Shown: one piece after another, positions 53,831 to 61,122 of the stretch
Position numbering within the stretch: position 1 is the stretch's first letter
How the letters are laid out: every line of letters starts with the position of its first letter
NCBI RefSeq assembly: GCF_001902635.1
Contig: NZ_MJAO01000004.1
Location: 219,315-283,314, forward strand
Source of the DNA: Serratia marcescens
GTDB taxonomy: Bacteria > Pseudomonadota > Gammaproteobacteria > Enterobacterales > Enterobacteriaceae
Direction of reading: 5' to 3'
Length of the DNA: 64,000 nt
The notes under the pieces: model-generated
Told to the model about the DNA's origin: nothing
Database searches by the model: none
Seen by the model: the letters and a program-made list of their open reading frames with translations, nothing else
Translations under genes and position numbers: made by a program

Positions 53831-54301
53831 TTAGAAAGGCTTGGTCGGCAGGTATTTGCCGTCCAGGGTGATCACCGCGCGTTCGCCGCCTTCCGGATCG
53901 GCGACCTTTTTGATATCCAGCTTGAAGTTGATGGCGCTGATGATGCCGTCGCCGAACTGCTCGTGCACCAGCGCTTTCAGCGTGGAGCCGTAAACCTGCA
54001 GCATTTCATAGAAGCGATAAATGGTCGGATCGGTCGGCACGCCGCCGGGAATGCTGCCGCGCAGCGGAATGGTTTGCAGGAGTTGCACCGCCGCTTCGTC
54101 CAGATCCAGCTTCGCCGCGACCGCGCGCGCCGCCTGCTCCGGCAGCGCATGCTGCCCCAACAGCGCGGCGGTGACGAACGCCAGGCTGAGACCGGTGCCC
54201 TCGGCCAGCGCTTCGAAAGTCAGGTTATGGCGGATCTTGGCGGCCATGATGGTGTCGGTGAGCGCTTCGCGCGGGGCGGCGTTATGCAGAGAGTGTGTCA
54301 T
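53831..54301 (-). CDS. cynS: cyanate hydratase CynS
   Basis: The 156-residue protein has the cyanase layout. An N-terminal HTH-like bundle ([40 protein letters not shown]) precedes the catalytic C-terminal part, with Arg and Glu in [12 protein letters not shown] and Ser in [14 protein letters not shown]. It converts cyanate and bicarbonate to ammonia and two CO2. AAGGAG precedes the ATG. The gene follows the carbonic anhydrase cynT by 19 bp, which keeps bicarbonate available. Confidence 0.96.
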   Translation of the reverse strand: MTHSLHNAAPREALTDTIMAAKIRHNLTFEALAEGTGLSLAFVTAALLGQHALPEQAARAVAAKLDLDEAAVQLLQTIPLRGSIPGGVPTDPTIYRFYEMLQVYGSTLKALVHEQFGDGIISAINFKLDIKKVADPEGGERAVITLDGKYLPTKPF

Positions 54302-54320
54302 GTTAGCTCCTTTTGTTGGC

Positions 54321-54974
54321 TTAAAAACGGGCGATCGCCGGGGTGGCGGTCACCTCGGGATGGGTGGCGAGCGGCACGAAGCGGCGGGTTTCGCCGTCCA
54401 GCGCCTCGATAGCGCCGCTGGCGATGTCATAGACCCAGCCGTGCAGCGTCAGGCGGCCCTGATCCAGCGCCAGGGCGACGGAAGGGTGCGTTTTGATGTT
54501 GTTGAGTTGGGCGATGACGTTCTCGCGCACCATCGACGCGACCCGCGCCTCGTCGGAAGCGTGCGGGTAAGCCTGGTTGACCGCCTTGGCGGAATCGGCG
54601 TAACGCAGCCAGCCGGCGACCGTCGGCAGATGATCCAGACATTGGCAGGTGGCGATGGCGGTCATCGCGCCGCAGTCGGAATGGCCGCAGATCACGATAT
54701 CCTCCACGCCCAGCGCGGCGACCGCGTATTCGACCGAGGCGGTAACCCCGCCGGGTTCGGGGCCGAAAGAAGGCACGATATTACCGGCGTTGCGGATCAC
54801 GAACAGATCGCCCGGCTCACGCTGGGTGACCAGCTCGGGTACCAGACGGCTGTCGGAACATGAGATAAACAGGGTGCGCGGGTTCTGGCGGGTCGCCAGC
54901 CGCTGAAATAGCGCCGTGCGTTCAACAAAGGCTTCGCGCTGGAACTTCAGGAAGCCTTCAATGACCTCTTTCAT
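54321..54974 (-). CDS. cynT: carbonic anhydrase CynT
   Basis: The 217-residue beta-class enzyme has zinc ligands in [13 protein letters not shown] and [12 protein letters not shown], plus the [14 protein letters not shown] block. It is close to E. coli CynT (219). It rehydrates CO2 released by cyanase so bicarbonate is not lost. I start at 54974 ([16 protein letters not shown]) with GGAG six bases upstream; the ATG four codons earlier is within the ribosome site. First gene of cynTS, divergent from cynR. Confidence 0.96.
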   Translation of the reverse strand: MKEVIEGFLKFQREAFVERTALFQRLATRQNPRTLFISCSDSRLVPELVTQREPGDLFVIRNAGNIVPSFGPEPGGVTASVEYAVAALGVEDIVICGHSDCGAMTAIATCQCLDHLPTVAGWLRYADSAKAVNQAYPHASDEARVASMVRENVIAQLNNIKTHPSVALALDQGRLTLHGWVYDIASGAIEALDGETRRFVPLATHPEVTATPAIARF

Positions 54975-55026
54975 CCGTTTCTCCATAGAGTGTCGTTAAG
55001 CGATGGCGGCATGATGAACGCTTCTG

Positions 55027-55080
55027 GCTATAGGGTCTAAGACCCATTTATAATGATAGCTATAGGTATTACTAATAGCT
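55027..55080. promoter_or_regulatory. cynR/cynT divergent control region with repeated GCTAT/ATAGC boxes
   Basis: AGCTAT (55058-55063) and ATAGCT (55075-55080) form an inverted pair with an 11-bp spacer, the T-N11-A type of LysR site. A further GCTAT occurs at 55027 next to a GGGTC-TAA-GACCC hairpin (55033-55045). CynR of E. coli binds and bends this kind of region. Confidence 0.6.
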
Positions 55081-55088
55081 GGGGCGCT

Positions 55089-55991
55089 ATGCTGCTGCGA
55101 CATATCCGTTATTTTCTGGCCGTTGCCGAACAGGGCAATTTCACCCGCGCCGCCGAAGCGCTGCATGTTTCGCAACCGACGTTGTCTCAGCAGATCAAGC
55201 AGCTGGAGGAAGCGCTGGGGGCGCCGCTGTTCGATCGCAGCGGCAGAACGGTGCGGCTGACCGACGCCGGTGAAGCCTGGATGCGCTATGCGCGCCTGGC
55301 ATTGCAGGATCTGGACGCCGGTGCGCGGGCGATCCATGACGTGGCGACGCTGGAGCGCGGCCATTTGCGGCTGGCGATGACGCCGACCTTCACCGCCTAT
55401 CTGGTGGGGCCGGCGGTCGATGCCTTCTACCGCCGCTATCCGGGGATTACGCTGAGCATTGAGGAGATGGCGCAAGAGCGAATTGAGGCGCTGCTGGTGC
55501 AGGATAGGCTGGATCTGGGCATCGCCTTCGAGATGGCGCAGTCGGTGGAGGTGGAAGCGACGGCGTTGTTCAGCGAGGTGCTGGAGCTGATGGTCGGGGC
55601 CGATCATCCCCTGGCGGCGCATCGCCAGCCGCTGACGCTGGCGGAGTGGCAACATCTGCCGCTGGCTTTGCTGAGCGGCGACTTCGCCACGCGCCAGTTT
55701 ATCGATCGCTACTGCATGCAGCTGGGTTTTCGGCCGCGGGTGGCGGTAGAGGCCAATGCGCTGGGCGCCATCGTCGAGATCGTGCGGCGCGGGCAGCTCG
55801 CCACGCTGCTGCCGGCCGCCATTGCGCGCGAGAACCGGCAGTTGAAAAAGGTGGCGCTGGCCAATGCCATGCCGGTGCGGCAGGCGGTATGGCTGCAGCG
55901 TAAAGACGCTTACCGCAGCGCCGCAGCGCAGGCGTTTGTCGCGGTATTGCAGGAACAGGGCGTTACGCCAGCGCACTCCAACGCTGGGTGA
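55089..55991 (+). CDS. cynR: LysR regulator CynR
   Basis: The 300-residue protein begins MLLRHIRYFLAVAEQGNFTRAAEALHVSQPTLSQQIKQLEEALGAPLFDRSGRTVRLTDAG, as E. coli CynR (299). The effector domain contains MTPTFTAYLVGPAVDAFYRRYPG and ANALGAIVEIVRRGQLATLLP. It activates cynTS in response to cyanate and represses its own gene. It lies divergent from cynT with a 114-bp shared control region. Its 3' end overlaps the convergent membrane protein gene by 29 bp. Confidence 0.94.
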   Translation: MLLRHIRYFLAVAEQGNFTRAAEALHVSQPTLSQQIKQLEEALGAPLFDRSGRTVRLTDAGEAWMRYARLALQDLDAGARAIHDVATLERGHLRLAMTPTFTAYLVGPAVDAFYRRYPGITLSIEEMAQERIEALLVQDRLDLGIAFEMAQSVEVEATALFSEVLELMVGADHPLAAHRQPLTLAEWQHLPLALLSGDFATRQFIDRYCMQLGFRPRVAVEANALGAIVEIVRRGQLATLLPAAIARENRQLKKVALANAMPVRQAVWLQRKDAYRSAAAQAFVAVLQEQGVTPAHSNAG

Positions 55992-56394
55992 TCCCCAGCA
56001 GATGCACCAGGCCGAAGCCGAGGCAAATCAGCGAGCTGACGGCGATAAAGCGAGGGCTGCGGCCGGTGCCGCGCAGGGCGAAGGGGCCGGCGACGCCGCG
56101 CAGCAGGTAGATAAAGGTGATGATAAACAGCGCGGGCCGCAGCAACGGCAGTGGCGCGATCAGGCCTGCGCCGGACAGCGCGTAAAGCGCCCAAATAAAC
56201 AGCACCAGCGTGATGCCGGCGGTGATGACGTCCGGGAACTTTTTCCCGGCTTCCGCCGCCTTAATCAAGCGATCGCCGGCGCCGAACAGCCGATAGCCGC
56301 GTGGCCCGGCGGCGATGACCCAAATATGCATCAGTGCGGCGATAGCGCTCAGCGCGGCGCCGATCAGCAGTGCGGTGTTATAGGTGTGTGGCAT
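55963..56394 (-). CDS. small integral membrane protein of unknown function
   Basis: The 143-residue protein starts MPHTYNTALLIGAALSAIAALMHIWVIAAGP with AAGGA eight bases upstream. It has about four hydrophobic helices (roughly 8-27, 55-75, 83-103, 115-135) and few charged residues between them. It occupies the place where E. coli has cynX but is much too short for a CynX-type MFS transporter. It is convergent with cynR, with a 29-bp overlap. I do not recognise a characterised family. Confidence 0.72.
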   Translation of the reverse strand: MPHTYNTALLIGAALSAIAALMHIWVIAAGPRGYRLFGAGDRLIKAAEAGKKFPDVITAGITLVLFIWALYALSGAGLIAPLPLLRPALFIITFIYLLRGVAGPFALRGTGRSPRFIAVSSLICLGFGLVHLLGITQRWSALA

Positions 56395-56467
56395 GTTCAG
56401 CATCCTTGGCAGAAAAGTGGTTTGGCATGAAGCGTAGACTAGAATAGTCGGATTAACAGAGCGGAGC

Positions 56468-57400
56468 ATGGAAAAGCAGCAAATGATGAGACGGGCGACA
56501 GGCATGCTAAGCGTATTGGCGTTGTGGAGCGGTTTGGCGGTGGCGCAATCAACGCCGCTGGCGCTGCCGAGGGAAGACGCGTCGAGCATTCGTTATTACC
56601 TGGACGCCGTCGTTCCTGGGCAAGCGTCGCCGACGCTGCTGGTGATCCTGCAAGGCTCGGATTGCAATAGCGTTCGCCATATCCGCCTGGTGCGGGATCC
56701 GATGCGGCAGGTGTTACCCGCCGCAGATCTGCTGACGGTGGAGAAATACGGTATCGACGACACGCTGCCGTACAGCGAAGATGCGCAGCGGCAGGATTGC
56801 CCTGAGGCCTTCGTGCAGCATGACACGCCGCAGCAGCGGGTGAGCGATGTCACCCGGGTGCTGCAGACGGTGATTAAGCGAAACGGCTATCAAAAGGTCG
56901 TGGTGTTGGGGGGCAGCGAGGGGGCGGTGATCGCTAATCTGGTGACGGCGTCCTCGGGCCTGGTTGACGCTACCCTCGCGTTCAGCGGCGGTGGGCGCTG
57001 GTTTATCGACGACGTGCGCCACAGCGTTGCCGGCGCGCCGAAAGAAGAGGCCGCCGGGCTGAACGCATTTTTACAGCAGGTTCAGACGGCACCGCCGTTC
57101 ACCCTAAACGCCAGCGATCACGGCTATGCCTGGTGGCATGGCATGCTGAACATCGATCAGCTCGCCATCCTGCGCAGCATCAAGACGCCGGTGCTGATCG
57201 TGCAGGGGGGAAAAGATCGGGCCGTTTCACCGGCGGCGGTCGGGCAAATGATTGCCGAATTGCGCGCCGCCGGCAAAACGAACATTACCTATGTCAATTA
57301 TGCTGAGTTGGACCATGTGATGCGGCGCGAAAACGGCGCCAGCGAGATGACGCGGGTGGTGGCGGACATGCGCGACTGGCTGGAGAAAACGCTGCGCTGA
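56468..57400 (+). CDS. secreted alpha/beta hydrolase
   Basis: The 310-residue protein has a signal peptide (RRATGMLSVLALWSGLAVAQS) and an alpha/beta hydrolase fold: VILQGSDCNS near the oxyanion position, nucleophile elbow VVVLGGSEGAVIAN, acid candidate VQGGKDRAVS, and histidine in YAELDHVMRRE. The first ATG (56468) is very near GGAG; ATG 56483 or 56486 is possible. The substrate is unknown. It starts 74 bp from the divergent membrane protein gene. Confidence 0.82.
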   Translation: MEKQQMMRRATGMLSVLALWSGLAVAQSTPLALPREDASSIRYYLDAVVPGQASPTLLVILQGSDCNSVRHIRLVRDPMRQVLPAADLLTVEKYGIDDTLPYSEDAQRQDCPEAFVQHDTPQQRVSDVTRVLQTVIKRNGYQKVVVLGGSEGAVIANLVTASSGLVDATLAFSGGGRWFIDDVRHSVAGAPKEEAAGLNAFLQQVQTAPPFTLNASDHGYAWWHGMLNIDQLAILRSIKTPVLIVQGGKDRAVSPAAVGQMIAELRAAGKTNITYVNYAELDHVMRRENGASEMTRVVADMRDWLEKTLR

Positions 57401-58024
57401 CCGGCCACCCGCCGGGCCTTACTCGGTGTGGCGCTCCCGGAACAGCATGTTGATCCCAGCGCGCCGATCGGCAGGATGCGGAAGACGATCGCCAGCCACG
57501 CATTAATAACGCAAGTACAACTTTTTTAAGAATCCGATCACAAAATAGAGTCTATAGAATATTCTTCGGAATTTAATATCTTAAATAGGCACGAATTAAG
57601 ATGAGTTAAGCGTAGTGCAGCGGAATATTCAAAGAAAAAACAGTGCGCTATCATTCCTGTTTGTTTTGCAGTGATCCCCCCTTCATTCTGTAAAACATCT
57701 TTAATCCATATTCCATTCTATTCAACTATTGAACCTGTGAATTTTTAACGGCGGCAGAGGGGCTTTTCATTCCCGTTGCTTCCCTCGTTAGCGTGCGGTA
57801 GAGCGGGTAATCGGGATTTTATGCTCTCTTTCGGCGAGGTCTTCTCGTCGGCCATCTACCTGGGTAAGTTGATTAAGCATATCGCCATTGAAGCTGTTAA
57901 TGATAATTATAATCATTTCAGTATATAAGAATTTTCTTACAAATTTATTGCTTGTGAAATGCGCATCCGTTAACCTGAATCGGCATGAGTGTAGTAACAA
58001 GTTTTATCTTCTATAAGAGAAAAA
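57401..58024. other. long intergenic region with a possible gene remnant
   Basis: The first 110 bp (57419-57525) read on the minus strand give AWLAIVFRILPIGA and, after a frame change, INMLFRERHTE and a stop. This looks like the 3' end of a lost membrane-protein gene. The remaining 500 bp are AT-rich with no coding support and probably carry the promoter of the winged-helix regulator and horizontally acquired flanking DNA. Confidence 0.35.
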
Positions 58025-58846
58025 ATGAGCGATACAATAATCTTAAATGGTCGCGTTATTTACAACAAAATCACAGCCACATTGATGGATGTAGAACAAA
58101 AGAAAGACGCGATAACCTTAACCACACCGGCGAATAACTGTTTACAGATTTTGTTAGATAACGGAACGGAGATCACCACCCAGAAAGAGCTGTTTGAAGA
58201 GGTGTGGGAGAAACACGGTATTCCGATCAATGCCAACACCCTTTATCAAAATATCGCGATGATCCGCAAGGCTTTCCGCCAGCTGGGCGTGGAGGAAGAA
58301 ATCATCGTGACCATCCCCCGGCGTGGCATGGTGATCGCCGACAGTGTGCAGATCGCTGACTTTATTGCCGACCCGGCATCGCCAGAGGAATATGCGGACG
58401 AAGCTGAAGTGCCGGATAATGCGATTCATGCGGAACAACGGCCGGCGGATGTAGTAGAACAGAGCGCCGCTGCGCCGGGTAATATCAAAAGAAGAGTGAT
58501 GCTTACCCTGTTATATATTGTCGTAATGACGCTGACGGGCTTCGCCGCTTCGTTTGCTTATCATGTCTATCAGAATACGCAAAGCCGCTTTTACAGCTAC
58601 CGCCATCTGGGGGATGCTCAGCAATGCCAGATCTATACCGACAGCCGGGGCGAAAATAAGTCTTTGCCGGCGGTGGCGGAACGGCTCGCCAAATCGGGCT
58701 TACGCTGCGATCATCGGGAACGGGTTTATGTTTCGTCCTTTAGCGGGACGCCGCGTGAGTCTTTTATTCTTTGCGATGGTGACATTTTAGTTGCTACCTC
58801 CCAATGCCGTTCGCAATATCGATCTTTCTCGGAGGGAATGCGATGA
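58025..58846 (+). CDS. membrane-bound winged-helix regulator (ToxR/CadC/PsaE-like)
   Basis: The 273-residue protein has an N-terminal winged-helix DNA-binding domain (about 1-110; QKELFEEVWEKHGIPINANTLYQNIAMIRKAFRQLG, then VTIPRRGMVI) and a linker. A single transmembrane helix follows (VMLTLLYIVVMTLTGFAASFAY, about 160-181), then a periplasmic domain of about 90 residues with four cysteines (QQCQIY, LRCDHR, ILCDGD, SQCRSQ). This is the design of ToxR, CadC and PsaE. It overlaps the FidL-like gene by 4 bp and precedes a fimbrial operon, so it is the likely activator of those fimbriae. Confidence 0.87.
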   Translation: MSDTIILNGRVIYNKITATLMDVEQKKDAITLTTPANNCLQILLDNGTEITTQKELFEEVWEKHGIPINANTLYQNIAMIRKAFRQLGVEEEIIVTIPRRGMVIADSVQIADFIADPASPEEYADEAEVPDNAIHAEQRPADVVEQSAAAPGNIKRRVMLTLLYIVVMTLTGFAASFAYHVYQNTQSRFYSYRHLGDAQQCQIYTDSRGENKSLPAVAERLAKSGLRCDHRERVYVSSFSGTPRESFILCDGDILVATSQCRSQYRSFSEGMR

Positions 58847-59331
58847 AAGTAAAGGCAGTTTTTGCGGTATCGATGGCGCTAACGGCGCTGGCGGCTGTTT
58901 TTTACACGGCGTATTCACGGGAAAACGATCTCAGCAAGGGCGTCAGCTGTTTTACCCAGGTGCAATACGATTATGAGTCTGATAATGATAAGGCGATGAT
59001 GAATACCGGTATTCTGTTTGCGCTGTCGAACGGTCATGGCGTGGTGTCATACAGCGGCCGTTTTTACCACCGTGGCAATACCTATACCGTGAAGCGCTAT
59101 GCCGAAGTAAATTATACCGTAAGAAACGGCAACGCATTTTTATTGAAAACGCAATCGCTGCGAATTACACCGGTCGATAATCTGCCCGAGCCGCTGGCGA
59201 AAAAGTATTTATATAGCTACCTGCGGGACGACAACGGCTGGGTCAGCCTGGGCATACAGGCCAATGCGGACAACGGGTATGTTATCTCTACTACGCCCGT
59301 TCCTCAGCTATTGTGCAAGCAGGTTAAGTAA
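58843..59331 (+). CDS. FidL-like membrane-anchored protein
   Basis: The 162-residue protein has an N-terminal hydrophobic anchor (VKAVFAVSMALTALAAVFYTAYS) and a periplasmic domain with two cysteines (GVSCFTQVQYDYESDN and PQLLCKQVK). The motifs MMNTGILFALSNGHGVVSYSGRFYHRGNTYTVKR and VSLGIQANADNGYVIST resemble FidL-like proteins found in fimbrial clusters. Its start overlaps the regulator's stop (ATGA), with GGAGGG upstream. As with PsaF/PsaE and ToxS/ToxR, it probably stabilises or senses with the regulator's periplasmic domain; this is inference. Confidence 0.78.
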   Translation: MKVKAVFAVSMALTALAAVFYTAYSRENDLSKGVSCFTQVQYDYESDNDKAMMNTGILFALSNGHGVVSYSGRFYHRGNTYTVKRYAEVNYTVRNGNAFLLKTQSLRITPVDNLPEPLAKKYLYSYLRDDNGWVSLGIQANADNGYVISTTPVPQLLCKQVK

Positions 59332-59372
59332 TTCCTTTCTGGTTATCCCTCATTTTCACCACTTATTATCAC

Positions 59373-59396
59373 ACCATGCGACGTTGGTCGCATGGT
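59373..59396. repeat. perfect 10-bp inverted repeat
   Basis: ACCATGCGAC-GTTG-GTCGCATGGT, 41 bp after the FidL-like stop. It may be the hairpin end of that transcript; no T-run follows. Confidence 0.7.
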
Positions 59397-59526
59397 TATG
59401 CTGGCTCTGGGAACGCATACCTGCGCGCTTAACGCGTTCCGCTATTTGTTAAACCACCGGTCACTTCATATTTCTGCTTTTATCTTGTCGATATTTTACA
59501 TTGGCTTGGTATTCATTTATGTCAAA

Positions 59527-59583
59527 TAGCCTGAATCCAGGCTAACAAGGTTATTTAAGGCTACCTTAAATGCTGATTTAAGG
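59527..59583. repeat. adjacent inverted and direct repeats in the pilin control region
   Basis: TAGCCTG-AATC-CAGGCTA (59527-59544) is followed by ATTTAAGG-CTA-CCTTAAAT (59553-59571) and another ATTTAAGG in direct orientation (59576-59583). The repeated ATTTAAGG unit is a candidate binding site for the upstream winged-helix regulator. Confidence 0.65.
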
Positions 59584-59893
59584 TGTTTAAGATTTCCTTA
59601 TCTTATTGTTTTTGTTCTTCTTTTTGCGTTTTTTGATGAAATTTTATTTTGTTGGATTATTTTATTAAAGAATATCAGAACACTCCGCTAATCTTTATCT
59701 CATCGCAAACATCCTGTTATGTTGCGAGGTAAGAATCGATTGGGTCAATCTGTTCTTTATATTGATAATCAATCATTAACCATGCTGGGTTTAAATGCGA
59801 TACGGGAAAGCAAGTCAATACCTCTTGCTGTTGGCGGTAGCATTAATTTGAAACTCAAACGACAAAGTTAACACACGATAAGGAAATTAGTTC

Positions 59894-60439
59894 ATGAAAA
59901 TGAATAAACTCAACAAAACTATTCTGGCTGCTGTTATCGCCTTCGGCGCAACCTCGATGGCGCAAGCCGATCAGGGGCATGGTAAAGTTACTTTTACCGG
60001 TTCTATTATTGATGCACCTTGCTCCATTACGCCTGAGTCTATCGATCAGACCGTAGATCTGGGCCAGATCTCCAACGTTGCGTTGAGTGATGGCGGTAAA
60101 TCCACGCCGCGTAACTTCAGCATCGATCTGGAAAACTGCACTTTCGGTGATGACGGTGCCGGCAACCTGAACAAGAATAAGGTCACCGTAACCTTCACCG
60201 GCATGGAATCCGCAGCCGATAATGGCCTGCTGGCAGTTACCGGTACGGCGCAAGGCGCCAGCATTGCGATTGCCGACGGCAGCGGTCAGATCATTAAACT
60301 GGGTCAACCTACCAAACCGCACTCTTTACAGAACGGTAAGAACACCCTGTCCTACGCTGCCTATATGCAGGGCGACGGCGCCGCAGTGACTGAGGGTGAA
60401 TTCCAGGCGGTAGCCGACTTTACTCTGGCTTATAACTAA
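59894..60439 (+). CDS. major fimbrial pilin (MrpA/PapA-like)
   Basis: The 181-residue protein has a signal peptide ending MAQA. The mature start DQGHGKVTFTGSIIDAPCSITPES is typical of Mrp/Pap/Pmf-type pilins, with the second Cys in DLENCTFGDD and a C-terminal FTLAYN. It polymerises as the fimbrial rod. Start at 59894 with AGGA nine bases upstream. A strong attenuator follows, so it should be made in excess over the downstream gene products. Confidence 0.92.
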   Translation: MKMNKLNKTILAAVIAFGATSMAQADQGHGKVTFTGSIIDAPCSITPESIDQTVDLGQISNVALSDGGKSTPRNFSIDLENCTFGDDGAGNLNKNKVTVTFTGMESAADNGLLAVTGTAQGASIAIADGSGQIIKLGQPTKPHSLQNGKNTLSYAAYMQGDGAAVTEGEFQAVADFTLAYN

Positions 60440-60468
60440 TAGCCGTTATTAATCCCATTTTGGTGTGC

Positions 60469-60497
60469 ATGCATGCGGGATCCCCGCATGCATTTTT
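60469..60497 (+). terminator. attenuator hairpin after the major pilin gene
   Basis: ATGCATGCGGG-ATC-CCCGCATGCAT, an 11-bp perfect stem followed by TTTT, between pilin and anchor pilin genes. Confidence 0.85.
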
Positions 60498-60525
60498 CAG
60501 GAAGTGACAAGCAAGGATAATACCA

Positions 60526-61062
60526 ATGCGGATTGATAATGTTGTTTTTATAGTGGCCTCTTGCCTGTTTTCCTTGAGCAGCTTTGCTACACAAGCCGCT
60601 AATTCCGTTCAGGGATGGGGACGGGTCAATATGCAAGGATCCATTATTGATACCGCCTGTGCGATTGCGGTGGAAAGCCGCGAACAAACCATCGATATGG
60701 AGGTGGTGCCACTGGCGGAAATTATTCGCGACGGGCAGGGGCACAGCAAGCCTTTTTCCATTGAATTGGTTAACTGCATTTTGGAACGTGCTGGAAAAGA
60801 AGATTGGAAACAATTTCAGGTGACGTTTGACGGCGACGCCGATGGGGGGTTATTTGGCGTGCGTGGTGACGCCTCCGGTATTGCGCTGCAGATTGTCGAT
60901 CCTTATGGAAATATTGCCATTCCGGGCAGGCCGATGCCATTGCATGACATTGTGCCGGGAAATATGCAGCTGAATTACACCCTGAAGCTGGTAGCCAATA
61001 ATCATGCGTTGAAGGCGGGCGACTATTTTTCCTCGGTCCGTTTCAAACTGGATTATTTCTGA
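60526..61062 (+). CDS. fimbrial anchor/terminator pilin (PapH/MrpB-like)
   Basis: The 178-residue protein has a signal peptide ending TQAA and the characteristic mature start GWGRVNMQGSIIDTACAI of the PapH/MrpB group. ELVNCILER holds the second Cys, and the C-terminus is FSSVRFKLDYF. PapH-type subunits end rod growth and anchor the fimbria at the usher. Position between major pilin and usher is as in pap and mrp operons. AAGGA is eight bases upstream of the ATG. Confidence 0.9.
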   Translation: MRIDNVVFIVASCLFSLSSFATQAANSVQGWGRVNMQGSIIDTACAIAVESREQTIDMEVVPLAEIIRDGQGHSKPFSIELVNCILERAGKEDWKQFQVTFDGDADGGLFGVRGDASGIALQIVDPYGNIAIPGRPMPLHDIVPGNMQLNYTLKLVANNHALKAGDYFSSVRFKLDYF

Positions 61063-61122
61063 CCTGAAATAAGACGACGTGAACGTCGGCATAATGAGAA
61101 TAATGATTAAAGGCTTAAAGGT

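Larger units (their letters stand above)
59332..59893. promoter_or_regulatory. 560-bp AT-rich control region of the second fimbrial operon
   Basis: This very AT-rich region between the FidL-like gene and the pilin gene contains a group of perfect inverted repeats (listed separately) and the 13-bp palindrome ATTGATAATCAAT at 59761-59773. No recombinase gene or matching long outer repeats for an invertible switch were found. Confidence 0.6.

Noticed and set aside
57294..57503. 69-codon minus-strand frame at the end of the secreted hydrolase
   Set aside because: Low-complexity Arg/Ser/Pro composition and mostly antisense to the hydrolase. Only the short downstream fragments in other frames looked like a gene remnant.
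59332..59893. Possible MrpI-type invertible element upstream of the second pilin gene
   Set aside because: The inverted repeats found are closely spaced hairpins and not the separated ends of an invertible segment, and no recombinase is encoded next to it in this window.
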